Below, piece after piece: positions 18,316 to 28,299 of a stretch of DNA of 64,000 bases. Position 1 is the stretch's first letter; each line of letters opens with the position of its first letter. The notes under the pieces were generated by a model. The model worked only from the letters and a program-made list of their open reading frames with translations. It was not told where the DNA came from and did no database searches. The DNA is from Gaoshiqia sp050178015 (lineage in GTDB: Bacteria > Bacteroidota > Bacteroidia > Bacteroidales > Prolixibacteraceae): the NCBI GenBank assembly GCA_050178015.1, contig JBFXGM010000017.1, positions 44,752 to 108,751 on the forward strand. Reading direction: 5' to 3'. A program made the translations under genes and the position numbers.

Positions 18316-20715
18316 ATGCCGCAGAAGAAGACGCCCGTAAAGCGAAGTACTACATCCAAGTCCAAACCTAAGACCAAGCGAAAAACGAAACGAAAAGCAT
18401 CCTTAACTCAGCGTGCTTTGTTATTATTTATGAAGGTATTTGCTGCTGGCTTCATTTTGTTTGGACTCTTTTTTACTGCAGTTTATCTTGGTTTTTTGGG
18501 TTTTGTTCCCAGTACGGCCCAATTACACGATATTAAAAACCCACAGGCGTCGGAAGTATTTTCCTCCGACGGTAAGTTGTTGGGACGTTATTACGTGGAG
18601 AATCGCAGCAATGTGCGATACGATGAAATTTCGCCCAACGTCATTCATGCCTTGGTGGCCACGGAAGATTCCCGTTTTTACGAGCATCGTGGAATTGATG
18701 AAGTAGCTTTATTCCGGGTGCTGGTGAAATCAGTGCTCATGCAAAACCGGAGCGCTGGTGGGGGCAGCACGCTGAGCCAGCAAATTGCCAAGAACTTATT
18801 TCCCCGGAACGATTTGTGGGTGTTTTCCATGCCGGTGAATAAACTTCGCGAAGCGATCATTGCTTACCGTCTGGAGCGAATTTATACCAAAGAAGAAATT
18901 CTCACTTTATATCTGAACACGGTTCCGTTTGGGGAAAATATTTTTGGGATCGAAGTAGCATCGGAACGATTTTTCAGCAAGAGTCCTAAGGCGCTTACGG
19001 TTGACGAAGCCGCCGTGTTAGTGGGCATGTTGAAGGCAAACAATGCTTACAATCCGCGCTTGTATCCCGAACGTTCGAAAGAAAGACGAAATGTAGTGAT
19101 CGGGCAGATGGTGAAAAATAATTTTCTGAGCCCTGATGAAGGGGAAGTTTTTCAGGCGAAATCACTATCGCTTCGTTATCGAAGGATTTCGTACAACGAA
19201 GGGCCGGCTCCCTATTTTTTGGAGATGCTGAAACCCGAACTGCTGGAATGGTGCAGAGAACATCAGAAAGAAAATGGAGATGCTTACAATTTATATACCG
19301 ACGGTTTGCGGATTACTACAACATTGAATTACGATTTCCAGTATTTTGCCCAACAATCGGTGAAAGAATACATGGAAAATCTGCAATCGGTATTCGATTC
19401 CCACTGGAACAGCTCGGATCCATGGTCGAGGCAACCAGCTATTTTGCAGCGCGCCATCAAACAAACCGAACGGTATAAGAAGATGGTCGCTGCGGGAAAA
19501 ACAGAGGCGGAAATTCAAGGGGCTTTCAATAAAAAAATTGAAACCACCTTTTTTACATGGGAGGGCGACAAGCAGGTGCAAACCACGCCACTCGACTCGG
19601 TGAAACATTACCTGAGGCTGCTTAATGCCGGTTTTGTGGCCGTTGAGCCGGCAACCGGCGAACTGAAAGCTTGGGTGGGCGGTATCGACTTCCGGTTTTT
19701 TAAATACGATCATGTTAATTCGGCGAGGCAGGCTGGCTCTACCTTCAAGCCCTTTGTTTACCTGGCTGCCCTGGAAAACGGTATCAGCCCGTATGATTAT
19801 TTTGCCAACGAGCGCAAAGTTTATGAAGAATACCAAGATTGGTCACCGCGGAATTCACACGAGCATTATGAAGGTTTTTACAGCATGGAAGGCGCTTTGT
19901 CCCAATCCATCAATACCGTTGCCGTAGATGTGCTGATGCAGACAGGCATCGACAAGGTAGTCAAAACTTCGCATGAACTCGGCATTACGAGCGATTTGCC
20001 TGAGTTTCCCTCGCTGGCGTTGGGGGTTGCTTCCATCAGTTTAAAAGAAATGGTTTCGGCCTATGCTACCTTGGTTAACGGAGGTACACATATTAACCCA
20101 CATTATTTGGTGGCCATCGAAGATAACCAGGGTAAGTTGTTGGCTCAATTTCAAAAGCCTGCTCCCCTGCGTACCAGCATGAATGAGGAGAATTGCCGGA
20201 TTCTGGTACACATGCTTGAATCGGTGATCAATGAAGGAACGGGAACATCCATTCGTTCGGTGTACCGTATCCCCGGCGATTTTGCCGGAAAAACGGGCAC
20301 TACCCAGGATCATTCCGACGGTTGGTTTATCGGGATGAGCCCGCGTTTGGTAGCCGGCTGCTGGGTGGGCGCCGATGACCCCGGTATTCATTTTCGCACC
20401 ATCAAATACGGACAGGGCGCGTACATGGCCTTGCCCATCGTGGGTAAATTTTTCAACAAAATGTACAACGACCCGCGCTACCGGAACTTGCAGTATGCTT
20501 CGTTTATTGATCCTACTCCTGAAATATTGGCTGACCTGGACATTCCACCATATCGTGAAATGCTTGAAAAAGAAAATATTGGCGACATCATTGAACGTGT
20601 TTTTACCCGAAAGAAAGACTCGGGACAGTTACAATCCCGGAGGACAGACAAGTCGCAACCCGAAAAGAAAAAAGTTTGGGAATCCATCAAAGATATATTC
20701 AAAAAGAAAAAATAG
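18316..20715 (+). CDS. Class A penicillin-binding protein (PBP1A-type)
   Basis: This 799-residue bifunctional peptidoglycan synthase starts with a very basic cytoplasmic tail and one membrane anchor (about residues 40-62). The GT51 glycosyltransferase domain has ATEDSRFYEHRGID and STLSQQIAKNLFPR. The transpeptidase domain has the serine in GSTFKPF, SxN as SQSINT, and KTGTT. Both catalytic sites look intact. It polymerises and cross-links glycan in the periplasm. The basic C-terminal tail is low complexity. Confidence 0.94.
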   Translation: MPQKKTPVKRSTTSKSKPKTKRKTKRKASLTQRALLLFMKVFAAGFILFGLFFTAVYLGFLGFVPSTAQLHDIKNPQASEVFSSDGKLLGRYYVENRSNVRYDEISPNVIHALVATEDSRFYEHRGIDEVALFRVLVKSVLMQNRSAGGGSTLSQQIAKNLFPRNDLWVFSMPVNKLREAIIAYRLERIYTKEEILTLYLNTVPFGENIFGIEVASERFFSKSPKALTVDEAAVLVGMLKANNAYNPRLYPERSKERRNVVIGQMVKNNFLSPDEGEVFQAKSLSLRYRRISYNEGPAPYFLEMLKPELLEWCREHQKENGDAYNLYTDGLRITTTLNYDFQYFAQQSVKEYMENLQSVFDSHWNSSDPWSRQPAILQRAIKQTERYKKMVAAGKTEAEIQGAFNKKIETTFFTWEGDKQVQTTPLDSVKHYLRLLNAGFVAVEPATGELKAWVGGIDFRFFKYDHVNSARQAGSTFKPFVYLAALENGISPYDYFANERKVYEEYQDWSPRNSHEHYEGFYSMEGALSQSINTVAVDVLMQTGIDKVVKTSHELGITSDLPEFPSLALGVASISLKEMVSAYATLVNGGTHINPHYLVAIEDNQGKLLAQFQKPAPLRTSMNEENCRILVHMLESVINEGTGTSIRSVYRIPGDFAGKTGTTQDHSDGWFIGMSPRLVAGCWVGADDPGIHFRTIKYGQGAYMALPIVGKFFNKMYNDPRYRNLQYASFIDPTPEILADLDIPPYREMLEKENIGDIIERVFTRKKDSGQLQSRRTDKSQPEKKKVWESIKDIFKKKK

Positions 20716-20756
20716 ATTCTTAACTTTTCCTTGGCGAATAACTAATTTTGTGCTGC

Positions 20757-22535
20757 ATGCAAAAACGCCTACCCATCTTTGTACGGTTTCACCGTTGGCG
20801 CTTACGGAATCTGAGTGAACGCAATTTTGTCGTGGTGTTGAGTGTGGCCATTGGGGTCATGGTTGGCATCGCTGCGACTGTTATCAAAAACACGGTTTGG
20901 TTTATCCAACGCCTGATTAACAGAGCTATTAACCCGGAAGACTATAATTCGTTATACGTGATTTTGCCTTTTGTCGGGATTTTCCTGACGGTGCTGTTTG
21001 TCAAATTTGTAATCCGAAAACCGGTGAGGCCGGGTATTCCTAATGTTTTGCACAGCATTTCGAAGCGGCGTGGCGAATTGAGCAAGCACAATCTGTTTTC
21101 GTCGATTGTTGCCAGCGCCATTACCGTTGGTTTTGGCGGATCGGTAGGGTTGGAAGGCCCAACTGTGGTTACCGGGGCCGCTTATGGTTCCTGGCTGTCA
21201 AAATTGTTCAGGTTGAATTACCGCTATACGATCCTGATGCTGGCTTGCGCAGCGGCGGCTGCCATGGCTGCCATCTTTAAAGCGCCGATTGCCGCTATCG
21301 TTTTTGCCGTGGAAGTGATTATGATCGAGTTGACAACCTTCTCGCTCGTGCCGTTGTTGCTGGCCTCGTCGTCGGCTGTGGTCACTTCCTATTTTTTCAT
21401 GGGGCATGATGTTCTTTACCCGTTCAAAGTTGAAAATACATTCGAAATTGCCGATTTGCCGTACTATATTTTGTTGGGCATTGTGGCCGGCTTGATTTCT
21501 GCCTATTTCACAAAAATATACATCTTCATTTCGGATTTGTTTGAACGGATGACCAGTATATGGAACCGTTTACTGATCGGTGGCTTATTGCTGGGTGCAC
21601 TAATCTTTCTGTTTCCGGCGCTTTTCGGCGAAGGATACGAATCAATCAATTCCTGCCTGAAAGGCGATGTTAGTTACTTGTTCGAAAAATCAATTTTTTT
21701 TCAGTGGAAAGAAAGTATGCTGATTACCTTTGCGATATTGATTGCCATTATTTTGCTGAAGGTGGCTGCTACGGCCATAACATTCGGCGGAGGTGGAGTA
21801 GGGGGTATTTTTGCACCAACTTTGTTTATAGGCGTAAACACGGGAATGTTGTTTGCCCTGGTGGTTGATAAAATTGGGATTCAGCAGATTGATAAAAACA
21901 ACTTCGCGCTGATCGGGATGTCCGGACTGATTGCGGGCGTATTGCAGGCTCCTTTGACGGGCATTTTTCTTATTGCTGATATTTCGGGCGGTTACCAGCT
22001 GTTTGTTCCGCTGATGATTACGGCCACCGTCTCGTACCTCACAGTTAAGGCCTTTGCGCCGAACTCGGTGTACCACTTTCAGCTAGCCCAACGCAGGGAA
22101 CTGATGACACACGATAAAGACAAAAATGTGTTGCAAATGATGGAGGTAAGCAAACTGGTTGAAACTGATTTTGTGACCTTACATCCCGAAGCTAGCCTCC
22201 GGGATTTGACGAATGCCATTTCAACCGCCCACCGGAACCTTTTTCCCATTGTGGATGAAAACGGGTATTTGAAAGGAATGGTGAAAATGGATGATATCCG
22301 CCACCTGATTTTCAAGCAAGAATTGTACGATAAAGTCCTGGTGCGCGATTTGATGTACCATCCTGAGCATTTCATCAGTACGGATGACTCGATGGAGCAG
22401 GTAGTGGAAAAGTTTGAAAGTAGCGGTCGTTACAATATTGCGGTCATTGACAATGGTAAGTATATTGGTTTTATATCACGGGCAAGAGTGTTTTCATCTT
22501 ACCGAAAGACTATGAGTGATTTTTCGCATGAATAA
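20757..22535 (+). CDS. ClC-family chloride channel/transporter with CBS pair (paralog 1)
   Basis: This 592-residue protein combines a ClC membrane domain (about 1-440) and a cytoplasmic CBS pair (about 455-585). The gating glutamate is kept in GLEGP (E133) and the GGIFAPTLF pore loop is present. Two positions differ from E. coli ClC: the anion-binding serine of GSGIP is proline (RPGIP, 91-95), and the internal proton glutamate is valine (E186-V187). The ATG at 20757 is preferred over a TTG at 20748. The next gene is a paralog 12 bp away. Confidence 0.9.
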   Translation: MQKRLPIFVRFHRWRLRNLSERNFVVVLSVAIGVMVGIAATVIKNTVWFIQRLINRAINPEDYNSLYVILPFVGIFLTVLFVKFVIRKPVRPGIPNVLHSISKRRGELSKHNLFSSIVASAITVGFGGSVGLEGPTVVTGAAYGSWLSKLFRLNYRYTILMLACAAAAAMAAIFKAPIAAIVFAVEVIMIELTTFSLVPLLLASSSAVVTSYFFMGHDVLYPFKVENTFEIADLPYYILLGIVAGLISAYFTKIYIFISDLFERMTSIWNRLLIGGLLLGALIFLFPALFGEGYESINSCLKGDVSYLFEKSIFFQWKESMLITFAILIAIILLKVAATAITFGGGGVGGIFAPTLFIGVNTGMLFALVVDKIGIQQIDKNNFALIGMSGLIAGVLQAPLTGIFLIADISGGYQLFVPLMITATVSYLTVKAFAPNSVYHFQLAQRRELMTHDKDKNVLQMMEVSKLVETDFVTLHPEASLRDLTNAISTAHRNLFPIVDENGYLKGMVKMDDIRHLIFKQELYDKVLVRDLMYHPEHFISTDDSMEQVVEKFESSGRYNIAVIDNGKYIGFISRARVFSSYRKTMSDFSHE

Positions 22536-22547
22536 GAATATATAGAA

Positions 22548-24314
22548 ATGGCAGAAATTAGAAAGAAGGTTATTTCCCTGTTTATGCGCTTTGCGGGGGA
22601 TCGGAAAATTTATTGGCTTAGTTTGGTAATAGGGATTATCAGCGGAACAGCTGCACTGATATTGAAAAACCTGGTGCATTTCATTGGTGAAAACCTGGTG
22701 GGAAACCTGAATATTACCAGCGAAAACCTGTTGTTTTTTGCCTTTCCGGTAACCGGGATTATTATCACAGTTTTAATCATCCGATATTTTATTAAAGATG
22801 ATTTGGGGCATGGCGTTTCCAAAGTGCTGGCATCCATCAGTCAAAACAAGGCGATCCTGAAAATTCACCACACCTTTTCGAGCATGATTACCAGTAGTTT
22901 CACCATTGGTTTTGGCGGGTCGGTGGGAGCTGAGGCGCCGGTAGTGCTAACCGGCTCTGCCATTGGCTCCAACATAGGCCGTTTTTTCAAGCTCAACCAT
23001 GCCGATACCATGCTGCTGCTGGGGTGCGGGGCTACCGGGGCAATTGCCGGTATTTTTAAAGCACCACTGGCAGGTATCATTTTTACACTGGAAGTGCTGA
23101 TGCTAGACCTAACTATGGCTTCGCTTCTTCCGTTGCTGATCTCCGGCATATCGGCTGCCGTGTTGGCGTATTTTTTAATGGGCGATGCTTCCATGTTCCG
23201 GTTTGAATTGGTCCATGGATTCGACGCATCCAATGTCCCCTTTTATCTGATATTGGGAATTTTCTCCGGCTTCGTGTCGCTTTATTTTACACGCATGACC
23301 ATGTATCTGGAGTTTAAATTCAAAAGCATCCGAAAGCAATACCTGAAAATTGTGTATGGCGGGCTGATCCTGGGACTGCTGATTTTTATATTTCCACCAC
23401 TTTGGGGTGAGGGTTATCAGTCTGTTAATAAGGTGTTTAATGGCATGGGTGCCAACTTGCTCGACAATTCCTTGTTTTACGGTTTTAAGGACAATCCTTG
23501 GTTTATTGTCGTTTTTTTGTTGATGCTGATCTTCTTTAAAGTGATTGCCATGACTGCTACCACGGCAAGCGGCGGTGTGGGCGGGATTTTTGCGCCAACC
23601 TTGTTTGTAGGGGCCATTGGCGGGTATTTTGTGGCCAGCTTCGCCAATCTGACGCTTGGGCTCAATCTCCCGCTCGACAATTTTGCGCTGGCCGGTATGG
23701 GGGCCATGATGGCCGGTGTGATGCATGCGCCGCTGCTGGGCATCTTCCTGACTGCCGAGATTACGGGTGGTTATCAGCTTTTTTTTCCGCTGATTATTTC
23801 AGCAACGGCGTCGTATCTGACGATTATGCGTTTTGAGCCGCATTCAATTTATACCAAACGACTGGCATTGAAGGGAGAACTGATTACCCACCATAAAGAC
23901 AAAGCTGTTTTGCATTTTATGGAAGTGGACGAGTTAATTGAAACCGATTTTGAAGTGGTTTCGCCCGATGCCACACTGGGTGATCTGACCAAAATTATTG
24001 CCCGCTCCAAACGAAACCTGTTTCCGGTTGTGGAAGAGGATGGAACACTTCGTGGAATGGTGAAAATGGATGATATCCGGGAGATAATTTTCAACCATGA
24101 ATTATATGACACGGTTCATGTTCGGGATATTATGTACATGCCCGAGCATTATATTTCGCCGCGCGACTCAATGCATGTGGTGGCAGCCAAATTCGAAAGC
24201 AGCGGACGCTTTAACCTGGCCGTTATCGATAAAGGGAAATATATCGGTTTTATTTCCCGCGCAAAAGTGTTTTCGCATTATCGCAACCAGGTGCGCACGC
24301 TCTCGCACGATTGA
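22548..24314 (+). CDS. ClC-family chloride channel/transporter with CBS pair (paralog 2)
   Basis: This 588-residue protein is a tandem paralog of the preceding gene, with the same ClC plus CBS-pair layout and near-identical CBS ends (FESSGRFNLAVIDKGKYIGF). The gating glutamate is retained as GAEAP (E129). The GSGIP serine position is histidine (GHGVS, 87-91), and the proton-glutamate position is again valine (E182-V183). The two genes could form a heterodimer or two channels of different selectivity. Duplication is clear; transported ion is inferred. Confidence 0.9.
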   Translation: MAEIRKKVISLFMRFAGDRKIYWLSLVIGIISGTAALILKNLVHFIGENLVGNLNITSENLLFFAFPVTGIIITVLIIRYFIKDDLGHGVSKVLASISQNKAILKIHHTFSSMITSSFTIGFGGSVGAEAPVVLTGSAIGSNIGRFFKLNHADTMLLLGCGATGAIAGIFKAPLAGIIFTLEVLMLDLTMASLLPLLISGISAAVLAYFLMGDASMFRFELVHGFDASNVPFYLILGIFSGFVSLYFTRMTMYLEFKFKSIRKQYLKIVYGGLILGLLIFIFPPLWGEGYQSVNKVFNGMGANLLDNSLFYGFKDNPWFIVVFLLMLIFFKVIAMTATTASGGVGGIFAPTLFVGAIGGYFVASFANLTLGLNLPLDNFALAGMGAMMAGVMHAPLLGIFLTAEITGGYQLFFPLIISATASYLTIMRFEPHSIYTKRLALKGELITHHKDKAVLHFMEVDELIETDFEVVSPDATLGDLTKIIARSKRNLFPVVEEDGTLRGMVKMDDIREIIFNHELYDTVHVRDIMYMPEHYISPRDSMHVVAAKFESSGRFNLAVIDKGKYIGFISRAKVFSHYRNQVRTLSHD

Positions 24315-24373
24315 AAGGTACACGAGCAGTTTAACGGCAACAATACAAGCTTTCGGATATTCCGGAAGCTTTT

Positions 24374-24766
24374 TTAGTTGAACCACTTCAGGTAAACCGT
24401 ATAGATGCCAATAAAAATGAGCGTGAAAATGGTATTGGTACTCGAAACGGCGTTTGCACCAAACCGGATCAACGGGATGGACCAAATAGCCAATTGGGCA
24501 GCGGTGTAAAAGAAATAGCCTGCTTTTTGCCACTTCCACATTTTTAGTGTGCCAACAAGCGACAACAGATACAATGCACCAAAAAGAAGCAGGTACAACG
24601 GATGTATCAGCTGGCTGTTTTGCAGGTCGGTGAATTTTTGGATGAATGTTTTGGCCGGATCAAAAAAAGCGGCCGCTCCCAAATAGGCGAACATGGCCAA
24701 GCTGCTTCCGACGGTGCTTAAGGCGAGGGCGGATGTGAGCAACAGGGGGCGTTCTTTCAATGTCAT
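24374..24766 (-). CDS. Small four-helix membrane protein of unknown function
   Basis: This 130-residue hydrophobic protein has four predicted membrane segments and no motif I recognise. The ATG at 24766, just before the first helix, is preferred over a TTG at 24820. It converges with the ClC pair and follows, across a terminator, the YbaK-type gene on the same strand. The composition is typical of a real membrane protein rather than a shadow frame, but function is unknown. Confidence 0.6.
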   Translation of the reverse strand: MTLKERPLLLTSALALSTVGSSLAMFAYLGAAAFFDPAKTFIQKFTDLQNSQLIHPLYLLLFGALYLLSLVGTLKMWKWQKAGYFFYTAAQLAIWSIPLIRFGANAVSSTNTIFTLIFIGIYTVYLKWFN

Positions 24767-24833
24767 TTTACTACTGTTCAAATCGGGTTTACAATCAGTT
24801 GATGCAATTAGAGTTTTCAAATTTCATGTAAAT

Positions 24834-24866
24834 AAAAGAAACCTCCAACAAAGAGAGGTTTCTTTT
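24834..24866 (-). terminator. Terminator downstream of the YbaK-type gene
   Basis: A perfect 12-bp stem (24834-24845 with 24855-24866) closes on a nine-base loop. On the minus strand it runs into a T-rich stretch. Confidence 0.85.
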
Positions 24867-24902
24867 CCGGTAGTTTGGAATGTTTTTTTTCGAACAGTCA
24901 GC

Positions 24903-25376
24903 TCAAGCCGTCCGGGCATTTGAGAACTGGAGAACCACAGGTTGTACCAACCGTTCAAAATCGGCATAAGCCATGCGGATCAGTTCGACATGTGTGCCGG
25001 CGTTGAAGGCAATTTCTTCGTCGTCGGCCAGGCTTTCGGCCACATAAACTTCCATGTCGTACAGGTTTCCGAACGGTGGCATGGCGCCAATTTCGCAATC
25101 AGGGAACAAGTGTTTAAATTCCAATTCGTTGGCTATTTCAACTTTTTTGGCTCCGGTAGTTTCCTTCAGCAGTTTCAAGTTGATCAGGTACGAAGCAGGT
25201 AGAACAGCCATCGCCATACGTCCGTCAATTTTTACCATGACGGTTTTGGCCAGTTCTTTTCCGGGAATGTGGGTAGTGGCAGCGATTCTCTGGGCATTGT
25301 AAGCCAGCGAGTGACGGATGGTGATGTACTCGATGTTATTTTTGTCCAGATACTCTTTAAGTTTTTTGATGGGCAT
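24903..25376 (-). CDS. YbaK/ProX-type aminoacyl-tRNA deacylase
   Basis: This 157-residue, single-domain protein belongs to the YbaK/EbsC editing family. The essential lysine is in ELAKTVMVK near residue 44, and the conserved GAMPPFGN loop is near residue 98. Relatives clear mischarged Cys- or Ala-tRNAPro or free aminoacyl-tRNAs in trans. The exact specificity cannot be assigned from motifs. The ATG at 25376 gives the normal N-terminus. It is monocistronic, closed by the hairpin at 24834-24866. Confidence 0.87.
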   Translation of the reverse strand: MPIKKLKEYLDKNNIEYITIRHSLAYNAQRIAATTHIPGKELAKTVMVKIDGRMAMAVLPASYLINLKLLKETTGAKKVEIANELEFKHLFPDCEIGAMPPFGNLYDMEVYVAESLADDEEIAFNAGTHVELIRMAYADFERLVQPVVLQFSNARTA

Positions 25377-25773
25377 GGTGTCAGGTTTAAAACCGTTAAT
25401 TTAAAAGATGTTGCAGATACATCGCGCATAGACCATTAACCGTTTTAATTGTCAGGCACCCGCAATTCCGGAAAGCCCAACGGCAAAATGGTTGAGAGTA
25501 CGAGATTAGCAGATTACATGTAACAATACGAACTTTGGGTGCTGAAAGTTTGAATTGTTGATACACCGAATGGTCCTGAGAAGGAAGAAATGTTTTCATG
25601 CAGTCCTGACGTTCATAAAAAATAGCATTTTGTTGATTCCTATTCGTTTCGCCCACACACAAAAAATCTTAACTTTGCGCTTTCACTTTTAATTTATTTT
25701 CAACGATTTTGTTCCGGCTTCCAGCTTGGATCAATGTTGTAATTGAAATTTCAAAAATTCGAAAATATATCAA
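25377..25773. other. Intergenic region between the YbaK-type gene and glyA
   Basis: These 397 bp hold no convincing gene; an 88-codon minus-strand frame in it lacks any domain-like composition. TAACTTTG at 25670-25677 is a likely -7 box for glyA. A TTTC stands at 25647-25650, 19 bp upstream of it. This would leave a leader of about 90 nt in which I see no riboswitch. Confidence 0.5.
25670..25677 (+). promoter_or_regulatory. Probable glyA promoter -7 box
   Basis: TAACTTTG matches TAnnTTTG, with TTTC as a degenerate -33 element 19 bp upstream (25647-25650). Confidence 0.5.
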
Positions 25774-27054
25774 ATGAAAAGAGATCAACTTGTATTTGAC
25801 ATTATTGAAAAAGAACGCCACCGTCAGCTCAGCGGGATTGAACTGATTGCATCGGAAAACTTTGTCAGCGACCAGGTGATGGAAGCAATGGGGTCGGTGA
25901 TGACCAACAAATATGCCGAAGGTTATCCTGGCAAACGCTATTATGGCGGATGCCAGTGTGTTGACCAAACCGAGCAGTTGGCCATCGACCGTTTGAAAGA
26001 GCTTTTTGGCGCTGAATATGCCAACGTGCAACCGCACTCGGGTGCGCAGGCAAACGCTGCCGTTTTGAGCGTCATCCTGAATCCCGGCGATAAATTTCTG
26101 GGGCTCGACCTGTCGCATGGTGGTCACCTTTCTCACGGTTCGCCGGTAAACTCTTCCGGTATTTTATACCAACCCATTGCGTATCATGTGAAGGAAGAAA
26201 CCGGCCTGGTTGACTATGATGAAATGGAAGCACTGGCCAAAGAACATAAGCCTAAGCTGATTATTGGCGGCGCTTCGGCCTATTCGCGCGAATGGGATTA
26301 TGCCCGGATGCGTAAAATTGCCGATGAAGTGGGCGCTATGCTGATGATCGATATGGCCCACCCGGCCGGATTGATTGCCGCTGGGTTGCTCGAAAACCCG
26401 GTGAAATATGCTCACGTGGTTACTTCAACTACCCACAAAACCCTTCGCGGGCCCCGTGGCGGTATCATCCTGATGGGCAAAGATTTTGAAAACCCCTTCG
26501 GTTTTAAAACGCCAAAAGGTGAAACCAAGATGATGTCGGCTGTGCTGGATTTTGCCGTTTTCCCCGGACAGCAAGGCGGCCCGTTGGAACACGTGATTGC
26601 CTCCAAAGCAGTAGCTTTTGGCGAAGCGCTTGATCCTTCCTATAAAGTATATCAAGCTCAGGTACAAAAGAATGCTGCCGTGATGGCCCAGGCTTTTGTG
26701 GATAAAGGCTACAAGGTGATTTCGGGCGGTACCGACAATCACAGCATGTTGGTCGACCTGCGCACCAAATTCCCCGATCTGACCGGTAAAGCTGCAGAAA
26801 ATGCGCTGGTGAAAGCTGATATCACCATCAACAAAAACATGGTGCCTTTCGACAGCCGTTCGCCATTCACTACTTCTGGTTTGCGCGTGGGAACTCCTGC
26901 CGTTACAACCCGTGGCCTGAAAGAAGACCAGATGGGGATGATTGTTGATCTGATCGACGAAGTTTTGTCGGACGTAGAAAACGAAGAAGTAATTACTTCC
27001 GTTCGCAAACGGATAAATGCCATGATGAAGGATCTTCCTTTATTTGCCTGGTAG
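25774..27054 (+). CDS. glyA: Serine hydroxymethyltransferase
   Basis: At 426 residues this is a complete GlyA. The N-terminal IELIASENFVS motif, the YAEGYPGKRYYGGC substrate segment and the PLP lysine in STTHKTLRGPRGG are all intact. It converts serine and tetrahydrofolate to glycine and 5,10-methylene-THF, supplying one-carbon units. It is monocistronic, with a promoter box about 100 bp upstream and a terminator 25 bp downstream. Confidence 0.97.
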   Translation: MKRDQLVFDIIEKERHRQLSGIELIASENFVSDQVMEAMGSVMTNKYAEGYPGKRYYGGCQCVDQTEQLAIDRLKELFGAEYANVQPHSGAQANAAVLSVILNPGDKFLGLDLSHGGHLSHGSPVNSSGILYQPIAYHVKEETGLVDYDEMEALAKEHKPKLIIGGASAYSREWDYARMRKIADEVGAMLMIDMAHPAGLIAAGLLENPVKYAHVVTSTTHKTLRGPRGGIILMGKDFENPFGFKTPKGETKMMSAVLDFAVFPGQQGGPLEHVIASKAVAFGEALDPSYKVYQAQVQKNAAVMAQAFVDKGYKVISGGTDNHSMLVDLRTKFPDLTGKAAENALVKADITINKNMVPFDSRSPFTTSGLRVGTPAVTTRGLKEDQMGMIVDLIDEVLSDVENEEVITSVRKRINAMMKDLPLFAW

Positions 27055-27078
27055 ATCCGCTTCGATAAGATATAAATG

Positions 27079-27107
27079 AAAGCACCTGTAACCCGGGTGC
27101 TTTTTTT
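27079..27107 (+). terminator. Intrinsic terminator after glyA
   Basis: AAAGCACC (27079-27086) pairs with GGTGCTTT (27096-27103) and is followed by further T's. Confidence 0.82.
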
Positions 27108-27159
27108 ATACCTTAATGCTTTACTTTTGCCTTTCGCTTTCTGTCTTTTGCCTTGATCA

Positions 27160-28233
27160 ATGGAAACGCCGGTACGAAAAATTATACACGTGGATATGGA
27201 TGCATTTTTTGCATCGGTGGAACAGCGTGACAACCCTGCCTTGCGCGGAAAGCCTGTCGTTGTGGGTGGCGACCACGTGCGCGGGGTGGTGGCGGCGGCC
27301 AGTTACGAAGCTCGTAAGTTTGGGGTGCGTTCGGCTATGTCGTCGGTGGTTGCCAAACGCAAATGTCCCAACCTCATTTTTGTTCGCGGAAACTTTGAAA
27401 AATATAAAGCCGTCAGCCGTCAAATCCGGGATATTTTCTTTGAATATACTGACCTGGTGGAACCCTTGTCGCTCGACGAGGCTTTCCTGGATGTAACCTT
27501 TGCCAAAAAAGGGAAACCTTCGGCTACGCTGATTGCCATAGAAATTAAGCGGCGCATCAAAGAAACGACCGGCCTGATCGCTTCGGCGGGGGTGTCATAC
27601 TGCAAGTTTTTGGCCAAGGTGGCTTCGGATGTTAACAAACCCGACGGGTTATTTGTCATTACGCCCGAGCAGGCCGAAGCTTTTCTGGATAAACTGGAGG
27701 TGAGAAAGTTTTTTGGCATCGGCCGGGTAACCGCCGAAAAACTGAACAAGCAGGGAATTTTTACCGGAGCTGACTTAAAAAAGTTGACGCTGGCCGAACT
27801 GGTGCATCAATTTGGTAAATCGGGAAATTATTATTACCATATTGTTCGCGGAATTGACGACCGCTCGGTAGAGCCTGAACGCGAACGGAAATCATTGGGC
27901 GCAGAAAATACCTTCAGCGAAGATTATCAACAACTGGATGATTTGGAGGAGCACATGCAGAAAATTGAGGATGAGCTTTGGCGGCGGCTTCAGCGTGCTC
28001 AAACTTTCGGGCGCACACTCACGCTGAAAATCAAGTTTGCCGATTTTGAGCAGATTACCCGCAGCAAAACGTTGACAGAAACGATTACACAAAGGGAACT
28101 GTTACACCAAACGGCGCTTGAACTGCTAGCGCACGAAGCGCCGTTTGTTAAGGGCGTACGCCTGTTGGGACTAACTGTCTCCAATTTTCCGCATCCCGGC
28201 TCCGGGCCGGTGCAGTTGACCCTCGATTTTTAA
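27160..28233 (+). CDS. dinB: DNA polymerase IV
   Basis: This 357-residue Y-family translesion polymerase carries the catalytic aspartate motif VDMDAFFASVEQ at the N-terminus. The second acidic motif, SLDEAFLDV, lies near residue 105. The RKFFGIGRVTAEKL helix-hairpin-helix lies near 185, and a little-finger domain follows. The extreme C-terminus (LTLDF) resembles a beta-clamp-binding peptide. It copies past lesions and is often SOS-controlled; no LexA box was identified here. Confidence 0.94.
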   Translation: METPVRKIIHVDMDAFFASVEQRDNPALRGKPVVVGGDHVRGVVAAASYEARKFGVRSAMSSVVAKRKCPNLIFVRGNFEKYKAVSRQIRDIFFEYTDLVEPLSLDEAFLDVTFAKKGKPSATLIAIEIKRRIKETTGLIASAGVSYCKFLAKVASDVNKPDGLFVITPEQAEAFLDKLEVRKFFGIGRVTAEKLNKQGIFTGADLKKLTLAELVHQFGKSGNYYYHIVRGIDDRSVEPERERKSLGAENTFSEDYQQLDDLEEHMQKIEDELWRRLQRAQTFGRTLTLKIKFADFEQITRSKTLTETITQRELLHQTALELLAHEAPFVKGVRLLGLTVSNFPHPGSGPVQLTLDF

Positions 28234-28263
28234 GAATGTAACGTCGTCGCTACCAGAAAACAA

Positions 28264-28292
28264 CAGAGGGCACCTTGTTTGGATGCCCTCTG
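28264..28292. terminator. Hairpin between convergent dinB and the Cdr-type gene
   Basis: CAGAGGGCA (28264-28272) pairs perfectly with TGCCCTCTG (28284-28292). T-runs on either side are weak, so a bidirectional terminator is probable rather than certain. Confidence 0.65.
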
Positions 28293-28299
28293 CCTGATG

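Noticed and set aside
25396..25662. 88-codon minus-strand frame between the YbaK-type gene and glyA
   Set aside because: Composition is not protein-like, it lies on the glyA promoter region and no motif or start signal supports it.
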